Assembly (NCBI RefSeq): GCF_014205075.1
Contig: NZ_JACHMU010000001.1
Location: 620,001 to 684,000, forward strand
DNA length: 64,000 nt
Reading direction: 5' to 3'
Source: Microbacterium ginsengiterrae
Lineage (GTDB): Bacteria > Actinomycetota > Actinomycetes > Actinomycetales > Microbacteriaceae
The position numbers and the translations under genes are program-made. Under the pieces are notes generated by a model, which saw only the letters and a program-made list of their open reading frames with translations, made no database searches and was not told the origin of the DNA. This document shows positions 1 to 8,848 of this stretch, piece after piece. Every line of letters begins with the position of its first letter. Within the stretch, counting starts at the first letter, position 1.

Positions 1-280
1 CGCCGACCTCGGTTACAAGTTCCAGTTCATCACCCTCGCCGGGTTCCACGCCCTCAACCACTCCATGTTCGACCTCGCCCGCGGTTACGCCGAGCGCGCC
101 ATGAGCGCCTACGTCGAGCTGCAGGAAGCCGAGTTCGCCGCCGAGGCCGACGGCTACACCGCCACCAAGCACCAGCGCGAGGCGGGTACCGGCTACTTCG
201 ACGTCATCTCCACCGCGCTCAACCCCGACAGCGCCACGCTCGCACTCGCCGGCTCCACAGAGGCCGCCCAGTTCCACTAG
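1..280 (+). CDS. aceA: isocitrate lyase, C-terminal fragment
   Basis: The last 92 or so codons of isocitrate lyase, open from the window edge (reading frame from base 2) to TAG. The enzyme cleaves isocitrate to glyoxylate and succinate in the glyoxylate shunt. The visible tail carries the family's conserved end, including [17 protein letters not shown] and the [11 protein letters not shown] segment, and finishes with a short AAQFH tail. The active-site region lies upstream of the window. Malate synthase follows 25 bases downstream on the same strand, the usual pairing of the two shunt enzymes. Identification rests on the tail only but is strong. Confidence 0.93.
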   Translation, partial: ADLGYKFQFITLAGFHALNHSMFDLARGYAERAMSAYVELQEAEFAAEADGYTATKHQREAGTGYFDVISTALNPDSATLALAGSTEAAQFH

Positions 281-305
281 GCCACCATCACAAAGGATTC
301 CGATC

Positions 306-1961
306 ATGACCACCCCCATCGCTCCGCCGACCACCGCCCCGACGCAGACGATCCAGCAGGGACCGTCCCTCGCCGTCACCGGGCCGATGCGCCCCCGATT
401 CGACGAGATCCTCACCCCGGACGCGCTCGCGTTCCTCACCGAGCTGCACCACCGCTTCGCCAACCGCCGGCACGACCGGCTCGCCGACCGGATGCGGCGA
501 CGCTTCGAGATCGGCAGCGGGCGTGATCCGCAGTTCCGAGACGACACGAGGCACATCCGCGAGGACGTCGACTGGCGGGTCGCCGGAGCCGGCCCCGGCC
601 TCGAGGATCGGCGGGTGGAGATCACCGGTCCGACCGACCGGAAGATGACGATCAACGCACTGAACTCGGGCGCGAGGGTCTGGCTCGCCGACCAGGAGGA
701 CGCGACGAGCCCCACCTGGGGCAACGTCATCGGCGGACAGCTCTCGCTGCGCGACGCGATCCGCGGCGAGCTGCGCTTCACCTCCCCGGAGGGCAAGACC
801 TACGAGGTGACCGCGGAGCGCACTCCGACCATCGTCATGCGACCCCGCGGCTGGCACCTGGTGGAGAAGCACGTGACGTTCGTCGACCGGACCGGGCGAA
901 GCATGGCGGCCTCCGGCTCCCTCGTCGACTTCGGCCTGTACTTCTTCCACAACGCTCAGGAGCTGATCGACGGCGGCCGCGGTCCCTACTTCTACATCGC
1001 CAAGCTGGAGTCCAGCGAGGAGGCGAAGTTGTGGGACGACGTCTTCACGTTCGCGGAGGAGTACCTCGGCATCCCGCACGGCACCATCCGGGCGACGGTG
1101 CTCATCGAGACGCTGCCCGCCGCCTTCGAGATGGATGAGATCCTCTACGAGCTGCGCGACCACTGTGCCGGCCTCAACGCCGGCCGCTGGGACTACATCT
1201 TCTCGATCATCAAGAACTACCGCGGCCGCGGTGCACGGTTCGTCCTCCCCGACCGCAGCGAGATAACCATGACCGTGCCGTTCATGCGGGCGTACACCGA
1301 GCTTCTCGTGCAGACGTGCCACAAGCGCGACGCCTTCGCGATCGGCGGCATGAGCGCCTTCATCCCGAACCGTCGGGACCCCGAGGTGACGGCCGCGGCC
1401 ATCGAGAAGGTCTCGGCGGACAAGAAGCGTGAGGCGAACGACGGCTTCGACGGCACGTGGGTCGCGCACCCCGACCTCATCCCCGCGGCGCGCGCCGAGT
1501 TCGAGGCCGTGCTCGGCGACCGTCCGAACCAGGTCGACCGGCAGCGCGACGACGTGGACGTCCGCGCCGAGGACCTGCTCGATCTGCGCATCGGTCGACC
1601 GATCACCGCGCAGGGCGTGCGGGACAACGTCTCGGTGGCGATCCGGTACATCGAGGCATGGCTTCGGGGGCTCGGCGCCGTCGCGATCGACAACCTCATG
1701 GAGGATGCCGCGACAGCCGAGATCAGCCGATCGCAGGTGTGGCAGTGGATCCACCAGGACCGCACGACCGAGGACGGCACGCGCATCACCCCCGAGTACA
1801 TCGAAGGGTTGATCTCGGACGTGCTGGCCGGGGCGACGCGCAGTGCGGACGACCGCTTCGACGACGCGGCCGACGTCTTCCGCGAGGTCGCTCTCGGTAC
1901 GGAGTTCCCCGCATTCCTCACCCTGTCGGCGTACTCGAGGTTCCTCGTCGAGGAGGCGTGA
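306..1961 (+). CDS. aceB: malate synthase A
   Basis: Malate synthase of the A type, 551 aa against about 530 in the family. It condenses glyoxylate with acetyl-CoA to malate in the cytoplasm. Visible family motifs are VMRPRGWHL near residue 180, VLIETLPAAFEMDEI near 265, GLNAGRWDYIFS near 290 and DAFAIGGMSAFIP near 345. The ATG is preceded by an AAAGGA ribosome site. It directly follows isocitrate lyase, so the two are probably one transcript ending at the strong hairpin at 1966-2005. The N-terminus has a Thr/Pro-rich stretch of about 20 residues that is probably disordered. Confidence 0.97.
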   Translation: MTTPIAPPTTAPTQTIQQGPSLAVTGPMRPRFDEILTPDALAFLTELHHRFANRRHDRLADRMRRRFEIGSGRDPQFRDDTRHIREDVDWRVAGAGPGLEDRRVEITGPTDRKMTINALNSGARVWLADQEDATSPTWGNVIGGQLSLRDAIRGELRFTSPEGKTYEVTAERTPTIVMRPRGWHLVEKHVTFVDRTGRSMAASGSLVDFGLYFFHNAQELIDGGRGPYFYIAKLESSEEAKLWDDVFTFAEEYLGIPHGTIRATVLIETLPAAFEMDEILYELRDHCAGLNAGRWDYIFSIIKNYRGRGARFVLPDRSEITMTVPFMRAYTELLVQTCHKRDAFAIGGMSAFIPNRRDPEVTAAAIEKVSADKKREANDGFDGTWVAHPDLIPAARAEFEAVLGDRPNQVDRQRDDVDVRAEDLLDLRIGRPITAQGVRDNVSVAIRYIEAWLRGLGAVAIDNLMEDAATAEISRSQVWQWIHQDRTTEDGTRITPEYIEGLISDVLAGATRSADDRFDDAADVFREVALGTEFPAFLTLSAYSRFLVEEA

Positions 1962-1965
1962 CACC

Positions 1966-2005
1966 GAGGAAGGGGGCGGATGCTGCGGCATCCGCCCCCT
2001 TCCTC
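1966..2005. terminator. bidirectional hairpin between aceB and the acyl-CoA dehydrogenase gene
   Basis: An 18-bp perfect stem (1966-1983 with 1988-2005) closes a TGCG loop between the convergent aceB and acyl-CoA dehydrogenase genes. The stem contains CGGATGC/GCATCCG. There is no long T tract, but the geometry suits termination in both directions. Confidence 0.8.
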
Positions 2006-2027
2006 CATGCGTGACGCGACCGACGGA

Positions 2028-3755
2028 TCAGACGATCTCGCCCGCTGCCACCGTCTCGGCGAGCGCGTGCACGCGGGAGAGGTGGTGCGCTCCGTAGAAG
2101 TCCGCGTCGGTGAGGCGTGCGGCGTCCTCATCGGCTGCCGCTGCGTGGGCACTGACCGCGACGACGGCGAGCGCGTGCATCCAGCCGCCGGCGAGGATGC
2201 CGAGGAGCATGAGGTACGGCACACTGACGGCGTATGCGTCCCGCGGCGCGTCGGCGAATCCCTGCAGGGCATCGGTCGCGCGGCGTGCGGCACCGACGGC
2301 ACGTCCGAGTCGCTCCGCCGTGCGGGCGGCGACCTCGCCCTCGCTGTCCTGCAGGGCGCGCACGGTCTCATCGATGTCGTCGAAGAGCCGGGAGACCGTC
2401 ACTCCCCCGTCGCGAAGGACCTTGCGTCCGACGAGGTCGTTGGACTGGATCGCCGTCGTGCCCTCGTAGATCGGCACGATCCGCGCGTCGCGGTAGTGCT
2501 GCGCCGCTCCGGTCTCCTCGATGAAACCCATCCCGCCGAAGACCTGGATGCCGTCGCTCGTGACGCCCAGCGCCTCCTCGCTCGCCCACCCCTTGAGGAT
2601 CGGCACGAACAGTTCCGCCATCCGCAGGACGTCCGCGTCCCCCTCGGCGCGGTCGAAGAGGTCGCCGACGAACACGGAGAGCGCGCGCATCGCGAAGATC
2701 CTGCTGGACATCGAGCGCAGGATCCGTCGGACGTCGGGGTGCTCGGCGATCGTCGCGCCCGCCGGCCGGTCCAGCACCCGCCCCTGCAGACGGTCGGCCG
2801 CGTAGGCCGCCGCCCCCTGGTAGGCGCGCTCGGAGATGCCCGCGGCCTGGTGCCCCATCCCCACGCGTGCGGAGTTCATCATGACGAACATCCCGGCCAG
2901 GCCTCCGTGCAGTTCGCCGACGAGGTAGCCGGTGGCGTCCTCGTACGACAGCACACAGGTCGGGCTGCCGTGGATGCCGAGCTTGTGCTCGATCGCGACC
3001 GTCTCGATCCGGTTGCGATCCCCCAGCGTCCCGTCGGCGTTCACGAGCGTGCGGGGGGCGACGAACAGCGACAGCCCCCTCGCCCCTTCCGGCGCATCCG
3101 GTGTCCTGGCGAGGACGAGGTGGACGATGTTGTCGGCGACGTCGTGGTCGCCCCAGGTGATGAAGATCTTCTGACCGCTGATCGACCACGACCCGTCGTC
3201 GCGCGGCGTGGCCGTCGTGCGGATCGCGCCGAGGTCGGTCCCCGCCTCGGGCTCGGTGAGGTTCATCGTCCCCGTCCACTCGCCACTGACGAGCTTCGTG
3301 AGATACGTCTCGCGAAGCTCGTCGGAGGCGGCGGCGTCGAGCGCGTGGATCGCACCGGCGCCGAGCATCCAGCACAGCGCGAACGCCGCGTTCGAGGCGT
3401 TCCAGATCTCGCCGAGCCCTGCGCCGACGGACTGCGGCAGGCCGTCGCCACCTGCGGACTCCGGAGCGGTCGCCGACACCCACCCGGCGTCCACCAGCGC
3501 GCGGTACGCGTCGGCGAAACCGTCCGGAAGGCGGACGACACCGTCCTCGAGCCGCGCCCCGACCCGGTCCCCGGCCTGGTCCAGCGGCGCGAGCACCTCC
3601 GCGGCGAACTCGCCGGCGCCGGCGATGATCTCGACCGCATCGTCCGCGCTGAGCGCGCCCCCGGAGGCGGATGCGACGATGTCGCGGCCGAACGCCTCCC
3701 GGTAGAGGAAGGCGTAATCCGCGACGGGCGGCACGAAGGGGGTTCCAGCTGACAT
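2028..3755 (-). CDS. acyl-CoA dehydrogenase, large FadE5-like type
   Basis: A 575-aa FAD-dependent acyl-CoA dehydrogenase for the first step of beta-oxidation. It is longer than the usual 380 aa because of extra N- and C-terminal regions, as in the large actinobacterial FadE class. Visible are the acyl-CoA dehydrogenase signatures LTEPEAGTDLGA and SGQKIFITWGDHD, the GIHGSPTCVLSYEDA segment, and the C-terminal PIYEGTTAIQ whose Glu is the expected catalytic base. The physiological chain length cannot be read from sequence. The ATG has an AGGAGTGCCGC ribosome site. A near-palindrome overlapping a -10-like TACACT sits just upstream (3788-3810), suggesting control by a TetR-type fatty-acid regulator. 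It converges on aceB, whose pathway uses the acetyl-CoA made. Confidence 0.92.
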   Translation of the reverse strand: MSAGTPFVPPVADYAFLYREAFGRDIVASASGGALSADDAVEIIAGAGEFAAEVLAPLDQAGDRVGARLEDGVVRLPDGFADAYRALVDAGWVSATAPESAGGDGLPQSVGAGLGEIWNASNAAFALCWMLGAGAIHALDAAASDELRETYLTKLVSGEWTGTMNLTEPEAGTDLGAIRTTATPRDDGSWSISGQKIFITWGDHDVADNIVHLVLARTPDAPEGARGLSLFVAPRTLVNADGTLGDRNRIETVAIEHKLGIHGSPTCVLSYEDATGYLVGELHGGLAGMFVMMNSARVGMGHQAAGISERAYQGAAAYAADRLQGRVLDRPAGATIAEHPDVRRILRSMSSRIFAMRALSVFVGDLFDRAEGDADVLRMAELFVPILKGWASEEALGVTSDGIQVFGGMGFIEETGAAQHYRDARIVPIYEGTTAIQSNDLVGRKVLRDGGVTVSRLFDDIDETVRALQDSEGEVAARTAERLGRAVGAARRATDALQGFADAPRDAYAVSVPYLMLLGILAGGWMHALAVVAVSAHAAAADEDAARLTDADFYGAHHLSRVHALAETVAAGEIV

Positions 3756-3786
3756 GCGGCACTCCTGACCTGTGAGACTGAGAGCC

Positions 3787-3810
3787 AGTGTAACTGAAAC
3801 TGAGTATCAC
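3787..3810 (-). promoter_or_regulatory. probable promoter and operator of the acyl-CoA dehydrogenase gene
   Basis: The stretch 3788-3810 is an imperfect inverted repeat (GTGTAACT ... AGTATCAC) that is AT-rich for this genome. On the minus strand it contains TACACT (3787-3792) 32 nt before the start codon. This looks like a regulator site overlapping a promoter. The regulator's family is an inference. Confidence 0.42.
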
Positions 3811-3871
3811 AACCAGAGCGCCTGTGGACAACGGGCGCGCGGCCTGACCGAGATCGGTAACGTGCCCAGGC

Positions 3872-4240
3872 ATGAAGGATGCCGCGCCCCGCACAGAGCG
3901 TCCGCCCTCCGCCCGCGAGGAGGCCGCGACGACGCTGGCCGCCGTCTCCGCGATCGCGCTGGCTCCGGTGACGGCGGCCGTCGCCGTCGGCGCTCTCTTC
4001 ACTCACCGCATCAGCGAAGGCACCGTCATCCTGATGGCCGGATTCGTGACGCTCGCCTTCGCCGTCGGATGGTGGGTGGTGGCCGCGATGATCCTCATCG
4101 GCATCGCACTCCACCTGGGGCGGGCATGGAGCAGGTGGCAGATCATCTGGACGACGATCGCGGTGGCGATGTTCGCAGTGACGGCGATCTCGCACCTCCT
4201 TCTCGGCGGCGTGCTCTGGCCCCTCATGGACTTCTGGTGA
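3872..4240 (+). CDS. small integral membrane protein, unknown function
   Basis: A 122-aa protein with a polar 18-residue N-terminus followed by hydrophobic stretches near residues 19-45, 50-83 and 88-115, so three or four membrane helices. No motif is recognised. A -10-like TAACGT (3858-3863) ends 8 nt before the ATG and no Shine-Dalgarno site is visible, so a leaderless start is possible. It lies between the divergent acyl-CoA dehydrogenase gene and the aminotransferase gene and has no evident link to either. Confidence 0.72.
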   Translation: MKDAAPRTERPPSAREEAATTLAAVSAIALAPVTAAVAVGALFTHRISEGTVILMAGFVTLAFAVGWWVVAAMILIGIALHLGRAWSRWQIIWTTIAVAMFAVTAISHLLLGGVLWPLMDFW

Positions 4241-4277
4241 CCGGCGCCTCCCGCTTACGACGGTCTGCGCACCCGGG

Positions 4278-4283
4278 TACCAT
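4278..4283 (+). promoter_or_regulatory. -10 element, leaderless start of aminotransferase
   Basis: TACCAT ends 7 nt before the GTG start at 4291. Confidence 0.55.
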
Positions 4284-4290
4284 CTGAGGT

Positions 4291-5496
4291 GTGACCGATC
4301 GCGCTCCTCTCTCTCGCAAGCTGTCCGCCATCGCCGAGTCGGCGACCCTCAAGGTCGACGCCAAGGCCAAGGCATTGAAGGCCGAGGGCAAGCCCGTCAT
4401 CTCCTACGCTGCCGGCGAGCCCGACTTCGCCACGCCGCAGTTCATCGTCGACGCGGCAGCCGAGGCGATGAAGGACCCGGCGAACTTCCGCTACACCCCT
4501 GCGCCCGGCCTTCCCGCCCTCCGGGAGGCGATCGCCGCCAAGACGCTGCGCGACTCCGGGCTCGAAGTCGCCCCGTCGCAGGTGATCGTGACCAACGGCG
4601 GCAAGCAGTCGGTGTATCAGGCGTTCCAGGCTGTCGTGAACCCCGGTGACGAGGTGCTGCTGCCCGCTCCGTATTGGACGACCTATCCCGAGGCGATCCG
4701 CCTCGCCGACGGCATGCCCGTCGAGGTCTTCGCCGGCGCCGACCAGGACTACAAGGTCACCGTCGAGCAGCTCGAGGCGGCCCGCACCGAGCGGACGACC
4801 GTCCTCGTGTTCGTGTCGCCGTCGAACCCGACCGGGTCCGTCTACACGGCAGAGGAGACCAGGGCGATCGGCGAGTGGGCCGTCGAGCATGGCATCTGGA
4901 TCGTCTCGGACGAGATCTACCAGAACCTCACGTACGAGGGCCTGAAGGCCACATCGATCGTCGAGGCCGTCCCCGAGGCCGCAGGGCAGACCATCCTCGT
5001 CAACGGCGTCGCGAAGACCTACGCCATGACGGGCTGGCGCGTCGGCTGGATGGTGGGCCCGACGGACGCCATCAAGGTCGCCGCCAACCTGCAGTCGCAC
5101 CTGACGAGCAACGTCAACAACATCGCGCAGCGCGGTGCGATCGCCGCCCTGAACGGTCCGCAGACGGAGGCCGAGCAGTTCCGCGAGGCGTTCGACCGCC
5201 GCCGGCGGACGATCGTCGCCGAGCTGTCGAAGATCGACGGCGTGCGCGTCCCCAACCCGCTCGGGGCGTTCTACGTGTACCCCGACGTGCAGGGACTGTT
5301 GAACCGCTCGTGGGGAGGAGTGACCCCGACGACGTCGCTCGAGCTCGCCGATCTCATCCTCGAACAGGCCGAGGTCGCTGTCGTACCCGGTGAGGCGTTC
5401 GGTCCCTCGGGCTACCTGCGCCTCTCCTACGCGCTGGGCGATGACCAGCTGCTCGAGGGTGTGCAGCGCCTGCAGAGACTGTTCTCGTCGAACTGA
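4291..5496 (+). CDS. aspC: pyridoxal phosphate aminotransferase, aspartate aminotransferase type
   Basis: A 401-aa fold-type I aminotransferase, class I/II, probably transferring the amino group between aspartate and 2-oxoglutarate. Visible are the [12 protein letters not shown]-terminal segment, the [11 protein letters not shown] motif near residue 175, the PLP lysine in [16 protein letters not shown] near residue 240, and the carboxylate-binding Arg in LRLSYALG near 375. GTG is chosen as start because the family N-terminus begins just after it and a -10 hexamer lies 7 nt upstream. Substrate preference between Asp and other amino acids cannot be settled by sequence alone. It converges with the VOC gene across a small hairpin. 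Confidence 0.9.
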   Translation: MTDRAPLSRKLSAIAESATLKVDAKAKALKAEGKPVISYAAGEPDFATPQFIVDAAAEAMKDPANFRYTPAPGLPALREAIAAKTLRDSGLEVAPSQVIVTNGGKQSVYQAFQAVVNPGDEVLLPAPYWTTYPEAIRLADGMPVEVFAGADQDYKVTVEQLEAARTERTTVLVFVSPSNPTGSVYTAEETRAIGEWAVEHGIWIVSDEIYQNLTYEGLKATSIVEAVPEAAGQTILVNGVAKTYAMTGWRVGWMVGPTDAIKVAANLQSHLTSNVNNIAQRGAIAALNGPQTEAEQFREAFDRRRRTIVAELSKIDGVRVPNPLGAFYVYPDVQGLLNRSWGGVTPTTSLELADLILEQAEVAVVPGEAFGPSGYLRLSYALGDDQLLEGVQRLQRLFSSN

Positions 5497-5503
5497 CGCG
5501 GAC

Positions 5504-5518
5504 CGCCCGCAGCGGGCG
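5504..5518. terminator. short GC hairpin between convergent genes
   Basis: CGCCC pairs with GGGCG around a GCAGC loop, in the 28-bp gap between the convergent aminotransferase and VOC genes. Short, with no T tract, so only a plausible terminator. Confidence 0.4.
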
Positions 5519-5524
5519 CGCCGA

Positions 5525-5923
5525 TCAGCTCTGCGAGTGGCCGATCAGCCAACGGATGCCGTAGCGGTCTGCGACCTGCCCGTCGGTGTCGCCCCACGGC
5601 CGCTCCTGCAGCGGATCGATGATCATGCCGCCCTCCGCCAGTGCGGCGAACCACGCCTGCAGCGTCTGCGGGTCGGCGGCGCCCAGCAGGGAGAACGAGA
5701 CGCCCACCATGTGGACGGCATCCTCATCTCCTGCGGCGTCGGAGGCGAACAGCTGCACCGGACCGCTCAGCGCACCGTGGGCGATCGCGTCGGCCGGTCC
5801 GTCCGTGCGGCCGAACTGCTCGTACGAGAACAGCTCGAGCGTGCCGCCGAAGACGTCACGGTAGAAGGTCAGGGCCTCGGCCGCGTTGCCGGGGAAGGAC
5901 AGGTAGGGGACGAGTCCGCTCAT
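5525..5923 (-). CDS. VOC (glyoxalase/PhnB-like) family protein
   Basis: A 132-aa protein of the vicinal-oxygen-chelate superfamily, PhnB/3-demethylubiquinone methyltransferase-like branch. The start is MSGLVPYLSFPGNAAEALTF, typical of that branch, followed by FYRDVFGGTLE, and the end carries DRYGIRWLI. Such proteins are often metal-binding lyases or resistance proteins, but no substrate can be given. The ATG at 5923 is chosen over an in-frame upstream extension because the domain begins there and TACACT lies 6 nt before it. It sits 17 bp downstream of murB and may be expressed with it as well as from its own promoter. Confidence 0.82.
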   Translation of the reverse strand: MSGLVPYLSFPGNAAEALTFYRDVFGGTLELFSYEQFGRTDGPADAIAHGALSGPVQLFASDAAGDEDAVHMVGVSFSLLGAADPQTLQAWFAALAEGGMIIDPLQERPWGDTDGQVADRYGIRWLIGHSQS

Positions 5924-5929
5924 CCCGCG

Positions 5930-5935
5930 AGTGTA
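5930..5935 (-). promoter_or_regulatory. -10 element, leaderless start of VOC gene
   Basis: On the minus strand TACACT ends 6 nt before the ATG at 5923, in the 17-bp gap after murB. Confidence 0.5.
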
Positions 5936-5940
5936 GCCTG

Positions 5941-7077
5941 CTACAGCTCCACGCCCACGAGGACGGGCTCCGGCTGGAGCAGGAGCCCGAACTCCGCGTG
6001 CACACGCACCTGGATGTAGCGCGCGAGCTCTGCGAGCTCCGCGGCGGTGGCCTGGCCGCGGTTGGTGAGGGCCAGCGCATGCTTGGTCGAGATGCCGGCA
6101 CGCGAACGCGGGAGACGGAAGCCCTTCGTGATCCCGGCGTTCTCGATCAGCCACGCGGCGCTGACCTTGACGTCCCGTCGCACCGGCGATGCGGCGGGCA
6201 CGTATCCGTCGAAGACCTCGAGCGGGATGACCGTCGCCGCATCGAGGTCGGGCTCGACTGGCCATCGAGGACATTCCGGCGGCAGCTGCGCCGCCACCGT
6301 CTCCGGGACGATGAGGTTCTGGAAGAACGACCCGGCGCTGCACGTGTCGGGATCGTCGGCGTCCAGCAGCATCCCCTTCGCCGCGCGGATGGCGAGGATC
6401 TGCTCGCGCACCCTGGCGAGCGGGACGGGCGCATCGTCGGTGAGGCCGAGCGCTCGGCGCAGCTGTTCGCCGCCGATCGCACGACCCTCCTCGCCGACTT
6501 CGGCGAGGTCGAGCGTCACGGAGAGGATCACGGCACGGCGGTCCGGCGCTCCGCCGTAATGGTGCTTGAGGACCGACGTGCGGAACCCGAGCGCCAGCTC
6601 GGATGCCGGCACCACCGAGACGTCACCGGTCGACTCGTCGATGAGCTCGACCTCGACGAGCGTCTCCTGGATCTCCTGTCCATAGGCGCCGACGTTCTGC
6701 ACCGGGGCGGCGCCGACCGTGCCGGGGATGCCGCTCATGGCCTCGATGCCCGCGAGGCCATGCTCCACGGTGTAGGCGACGAGGTCGTCCCAGTCCTGCC
6801 CAGCTTGCACCTTCAGCCGCGCTCGTCCCTCGTGCGGGGACGGGAGGCGCTCGATGCCCTTCGTGAGGATCCGCACGACCGTGCCGTCGAACGGCTCATC
6901 ACCGACGAAGAGGTTCGACCCTCCGCCGAGGACGAACCACTCCTCCATGCCGGCCCAGACCTCGCGCAACGCGTCGATGAGCTCATCGGTGGTCCGCGCT
7001 TCGATCATCCGCTCTGGAGCCGCGCCGGTGCGGAGGGTCGTGAGCTCCGCGAGCGGGATCGGGGTGACCTGGGTCAT
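5941..7077 (-). CDS. murB: UDP-N-acetylenolpyruvoylglucosamine reductase
   Basis: MurB, 378 aa, reduces UDP-GlcNAc-enolpyruvate to UDP-MurNAc with NADPH and FAD in peptidoglycan synthesis. The FAD-binding part shows VLGGGSNLFVGDEPF near residue 50. The C-terminal catalytic domain shows AGSFFQN near residue 240, with the proton-donor Ser, and LLQPEPVLVG at the end, with the catalytic Glu. The start is the ATG that overlaps the TGA of the HadB-like gene (ATGA at 7074-7077), which implies translational coupling. An upstream in-frame extension is rejected as overlap with hadB. Gene order hadA-hadB-murB is compact. Confidence 0.96.
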   Translation of the reverse strand: MTQVTPIPLAELTTLRTGAAPERMIEARTTDELIDALREVWAGMEEWFVLGGGSNLFVGDEPFDGTVVRILTKGIERLPSPHEGRARLKVQAGQDWDDLVAYTVEHGLAGIEAMSGIPGTVGAAPVQNVGAYGQEIQETLVEVELIDESTGDVSVVPASELALGFRTSVLKHHYGGAPDRRAVILSVTLDLAEVGEEGRAIGGEQLRRALGLTDDAPVPLARVREQILAIRAAKGMLLDADDPDTCSAGSFFQNLIVPETVAAQLPPECPRWPVEPDLDAATVIPLEVFDGYVPAASPVRRDVKVSAAWLIENAGITKGFRLPRSRAGISTKHALALTNRGQATAAELAELARYIQVRVHAEFGLLLQPEPVLVGVEL

Positions 7078-7475
7078 CGGACGGCGACGCGCAACTGCGC
7101 CTTGACGAGCACGGTCGCACCGGCGTGCGTGACGGTGAGATCGATCCGCGCCGAGGTGTCGTCGACCGCGCCGACCTTCGCGACGACGGAGACGTCGGCG
7201 CCGTCGTGCGGATCGACCACGACGGGACGCGTGAAGCGCACGCCGTAGTCGATGATGTCTGCGGTGTCGCCGAGTGCGGCGACGACGACGGAGGACGCGA
7301 TGCCCATGGTCAGCATCCCGTGCGCGAGGACCCCGGGAAGACCGACGGATGCCGCGACGTCGTCCCGGTAGTGGATGGGGTTGAAGTCGCCCGAGGCTCC
7401 GGCGTAGCGGACGAGCGACTCCCGCGTGAGGTGAACGGTGCGCTCGGCGATGATCTCTCCGACGGTGAAGCTCAT
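7074..7475 (-). CDS. MaoC-like (R)-hydratase, HadB-like subunit
   Basis: A 133-aa single hot-dog domain of the MaoC family. The hydratase-2 motif is complete: YAGASGDFNPIHYRDD near residues 24-39 holds the catalytic Asp and His, and HGMLTMGI follows. It resembles HadB of the mycobacterial (3R)-hydroxyacyl-ACP dehydratase. The adjacent gene encodes a hot-dog partner without these residues, so the two probably form one heterodimer. The substrate is unknown: mycolic acids, the mycobacterial role, are not expected in this family of bacteria. It overlaps both neighbours by 4 nt. Confidence 0.85.
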   Translation of the reverse strand: MSFTVGEIIAERTVHLTRESLVRYAGASGDFNPIHYRDDVAASVGLPGVLAHGMLTMGIASSVVVAALGDTADIIDYGVRFTRPVVVDPHDGADVSVVAKVGAVDDTSARIDLTVTHAGATVLVKAQLRVAVR

Positions 7476-7933
7476 GCGGCGTCCTCGTTCTCTTCAGATC
7501 CGACAAGGAGCACACTGGTGGCCGTCACCACGTGGGCGCCGTCTGCGTCGGTGATCTCGGCCTCGCTGGTGATCATGGCGTTGCCGGCCATCATGCGGAT
7601 GCCGGTGACCTTCAGCCGTCCGGTGAGTTCGTCGCCGGCGACGATGGGCTTCGAGTAGGAGAACCGCTGCTCTGCGTGGATGGTGCGCGACAGTTCGATG
7701 CCGGAGTCGGGCTCGCTGAGCAGCTGCTGCAACGTGAGGTCCTGGATGACCATCGCGAAGGTGGGCGGAGCGACGACATCTGCGTAGCCGAGCGCCCGTG
7801 CGGCATCGACGTCCGTGTGGAGCGGGGCATCGGCGAAGACGGCACGGGCGAACTCGCGCACCTTCTCACGTCCGACGAGATACGGCGGGGTCGGCGGGAA
7901 CTCCCGGCCGATGAGTTCGGAATTCACAGACAC
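7472..7933 (-). CDS. FAS1-like/MaoC N-terminal-like dehydratase, HadA-like subunit
   Basis: A 153-aa hot-dog protein of the UPF0336/HadA group, beginning MSVNSELIGREFPPTPPY. It lacks the Asp-His pair of its neighbour, as expected for the substrate-binding, non-catalytic partner. The GTG start is supported by TAGACT 6 nt upstream and by the family N-terminus. Its stop overlaps the start of the HadB-like gene, which overlaps murB, so it is the first gene of a tight three-gene unit. Confidence 0.83.
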   Translation of the reverse strand: MSVNSELIGREFPPTPPYLVGREKVREFARAVFADAPLHTDVDAARALGYADVVAPPTFAMVIQDLTLQQLLSEPDSGIELSRTIHAEQRFSYSKPIVAGDELTGRLKVTGIRMMAGNAMITSEAEITDADGAHVVTATSVLLVGSEENEDAA

Positions 7934-7939
7934 TTGATC

Positions 7940-7945
7940 AGTCTA
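7940..7945 (-). promoter_or_regulatory. -10 element, leaderless start of the hadA-hadB-murB unit
   Basis: On the minus strand TAGACT ends 6 nt before the GTG at 7933. Confidence 0.58.
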
Positions 7946-7954
7946 CCGAGCCGG

Positions 7955-8752
7955 CTAGCGTCGACGGCTGCGGAGCGCCTTGACGGCCATCTGCACCGCG
8001 ATGAAGGCGAGATAGGCGGCGAACAAAACGTTGCCGAGGAACGGATCGATGAGGGTCGCGAGCCACGCGCCGAGAGCGGTCGTGGAACACGCGGACACAC
8101 CGATGATCGCTGCGGCGACGATGTCGACGTTGCCGTTTCGGAGGTTGCCGATGGTCCCCGAGATCGCCGTGGGGATCATCATCAACAGCGACGTGCCCTT
8201 GGCCTCGAGATCGCTGGTCCCGAAGGCCAGCATGAGCACGGGCACGACGATGACCCCACCACCGACGCCGATGAGTCCGGCGAGGATGCCGGTGCCGACG
8301 CCGACGAGGAGGAGCGCCGCACCGTTGATCCACCCGAGCTCGAACACGGCATCCCGTGACGGGATCACGACGAACAGGCTGATGATCACGACGACGAGGA
8401 ATCCGACGAAGCCCCACCGCAGCGCGCTCTGCGAGATCCGCGGCAGCAGCCGCGTACCGATCTGCGCCCCCACGACCGCGCCGGCGGCAAGGATGAGGGC
8501 CGGAATCCACGCGACGTTGCCGCTCACGGCATAGGAGATCACCCCGACACTCGCGGTGGGCACGATCGCGGCCAGCGATGTGCCGGCGGCACGCCGCTGA
8601 TCGACCTGGAGCATCAGCACGAGGAGCGGCACGATGACGGTGCCGCCACCCACGCCGAACAGGCCGGAGAGGAGACCGGCGAGGAGCCCGATGACGATGA
8701 ACGAGATGTAGGCGCGCGGCGTGCGGAGGGTACGCGAGGCGTCGGTCATCAT
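7955..8752 (-). CDS. TauE/SafE family membrane exporter
   Basis: A 265-aa multi-pass membrane protein, about eight helices, with the internal duplication typical of TauE/SafE: FGVGGGTVIVPLL near residue 32 and IGVGGGVIVVPVLM near residue 165. The family includes putative sulfite, sulfoacetate or other anion exporters; the substrate here is not known. It lies between the end of the ribosomal block, with a terminator hairpin on its upstream side, and the hadAB-murB unit. Confidence 0.87.
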   Translation of the reverse strand: MMTDASRTLRTPRAYISFIVIGLLAGLLSGLFGVGGGTVIVPLLVLMLQVDQRRAAGTSLAAIVPTASVGVISYAVSGNVAWIPALILAAGAVVGAQIGTRLLPRISQSALRWGFVGFLVVVIISLFVVIPSRDAVFELGWINGAALLLVGVGTGILAGLIGVGGGVIVVPVLMLAFGTSDLEAKGTSLLMMIPTAISGTIGNLRNGNVDIVAAAIIGVSACSTTALGAWLATLIDPFLGNVLFAAYLAFIAVQMAVKALRSRRR

Positions 8753-8796
8753 GAACGGATCGACCTCAGCACGGCATCCACCCTACTCGGGAAACG

Positions 8797-8839
8797 GAAG
8801 AAGCCCACCCACCCCGCGAGGGGATGGACGGGCTTCTTC
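8797..8839 (-). terminator. terminator after rplQ
   Basis: A 10-bp outer stem (GAAGAAGCCC with GGGCTTCTTC) encloses a second GC-rich stem-loop with a GCGA loop. It begins 10 bp after the rplQ stop and ends the alpha operon. Confidence 0.8.
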
Positions 8840-8848
8840 TCGAGAGAC

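Noticed and set aside
288..1991. 567-aa minus-strand frame across aceB
   Set aside because: It is antisense to a complete malate synthase with all motifs; long shadow frames are common in GC-rich DNA.
1980..3752. 590-aa plus-strand frame across the acyl-CoA dehydrogenase
   Set aside because: Antisense to a recognised enzyme; composition is of a shadow frame (Arg, Val, Asp, His rich).
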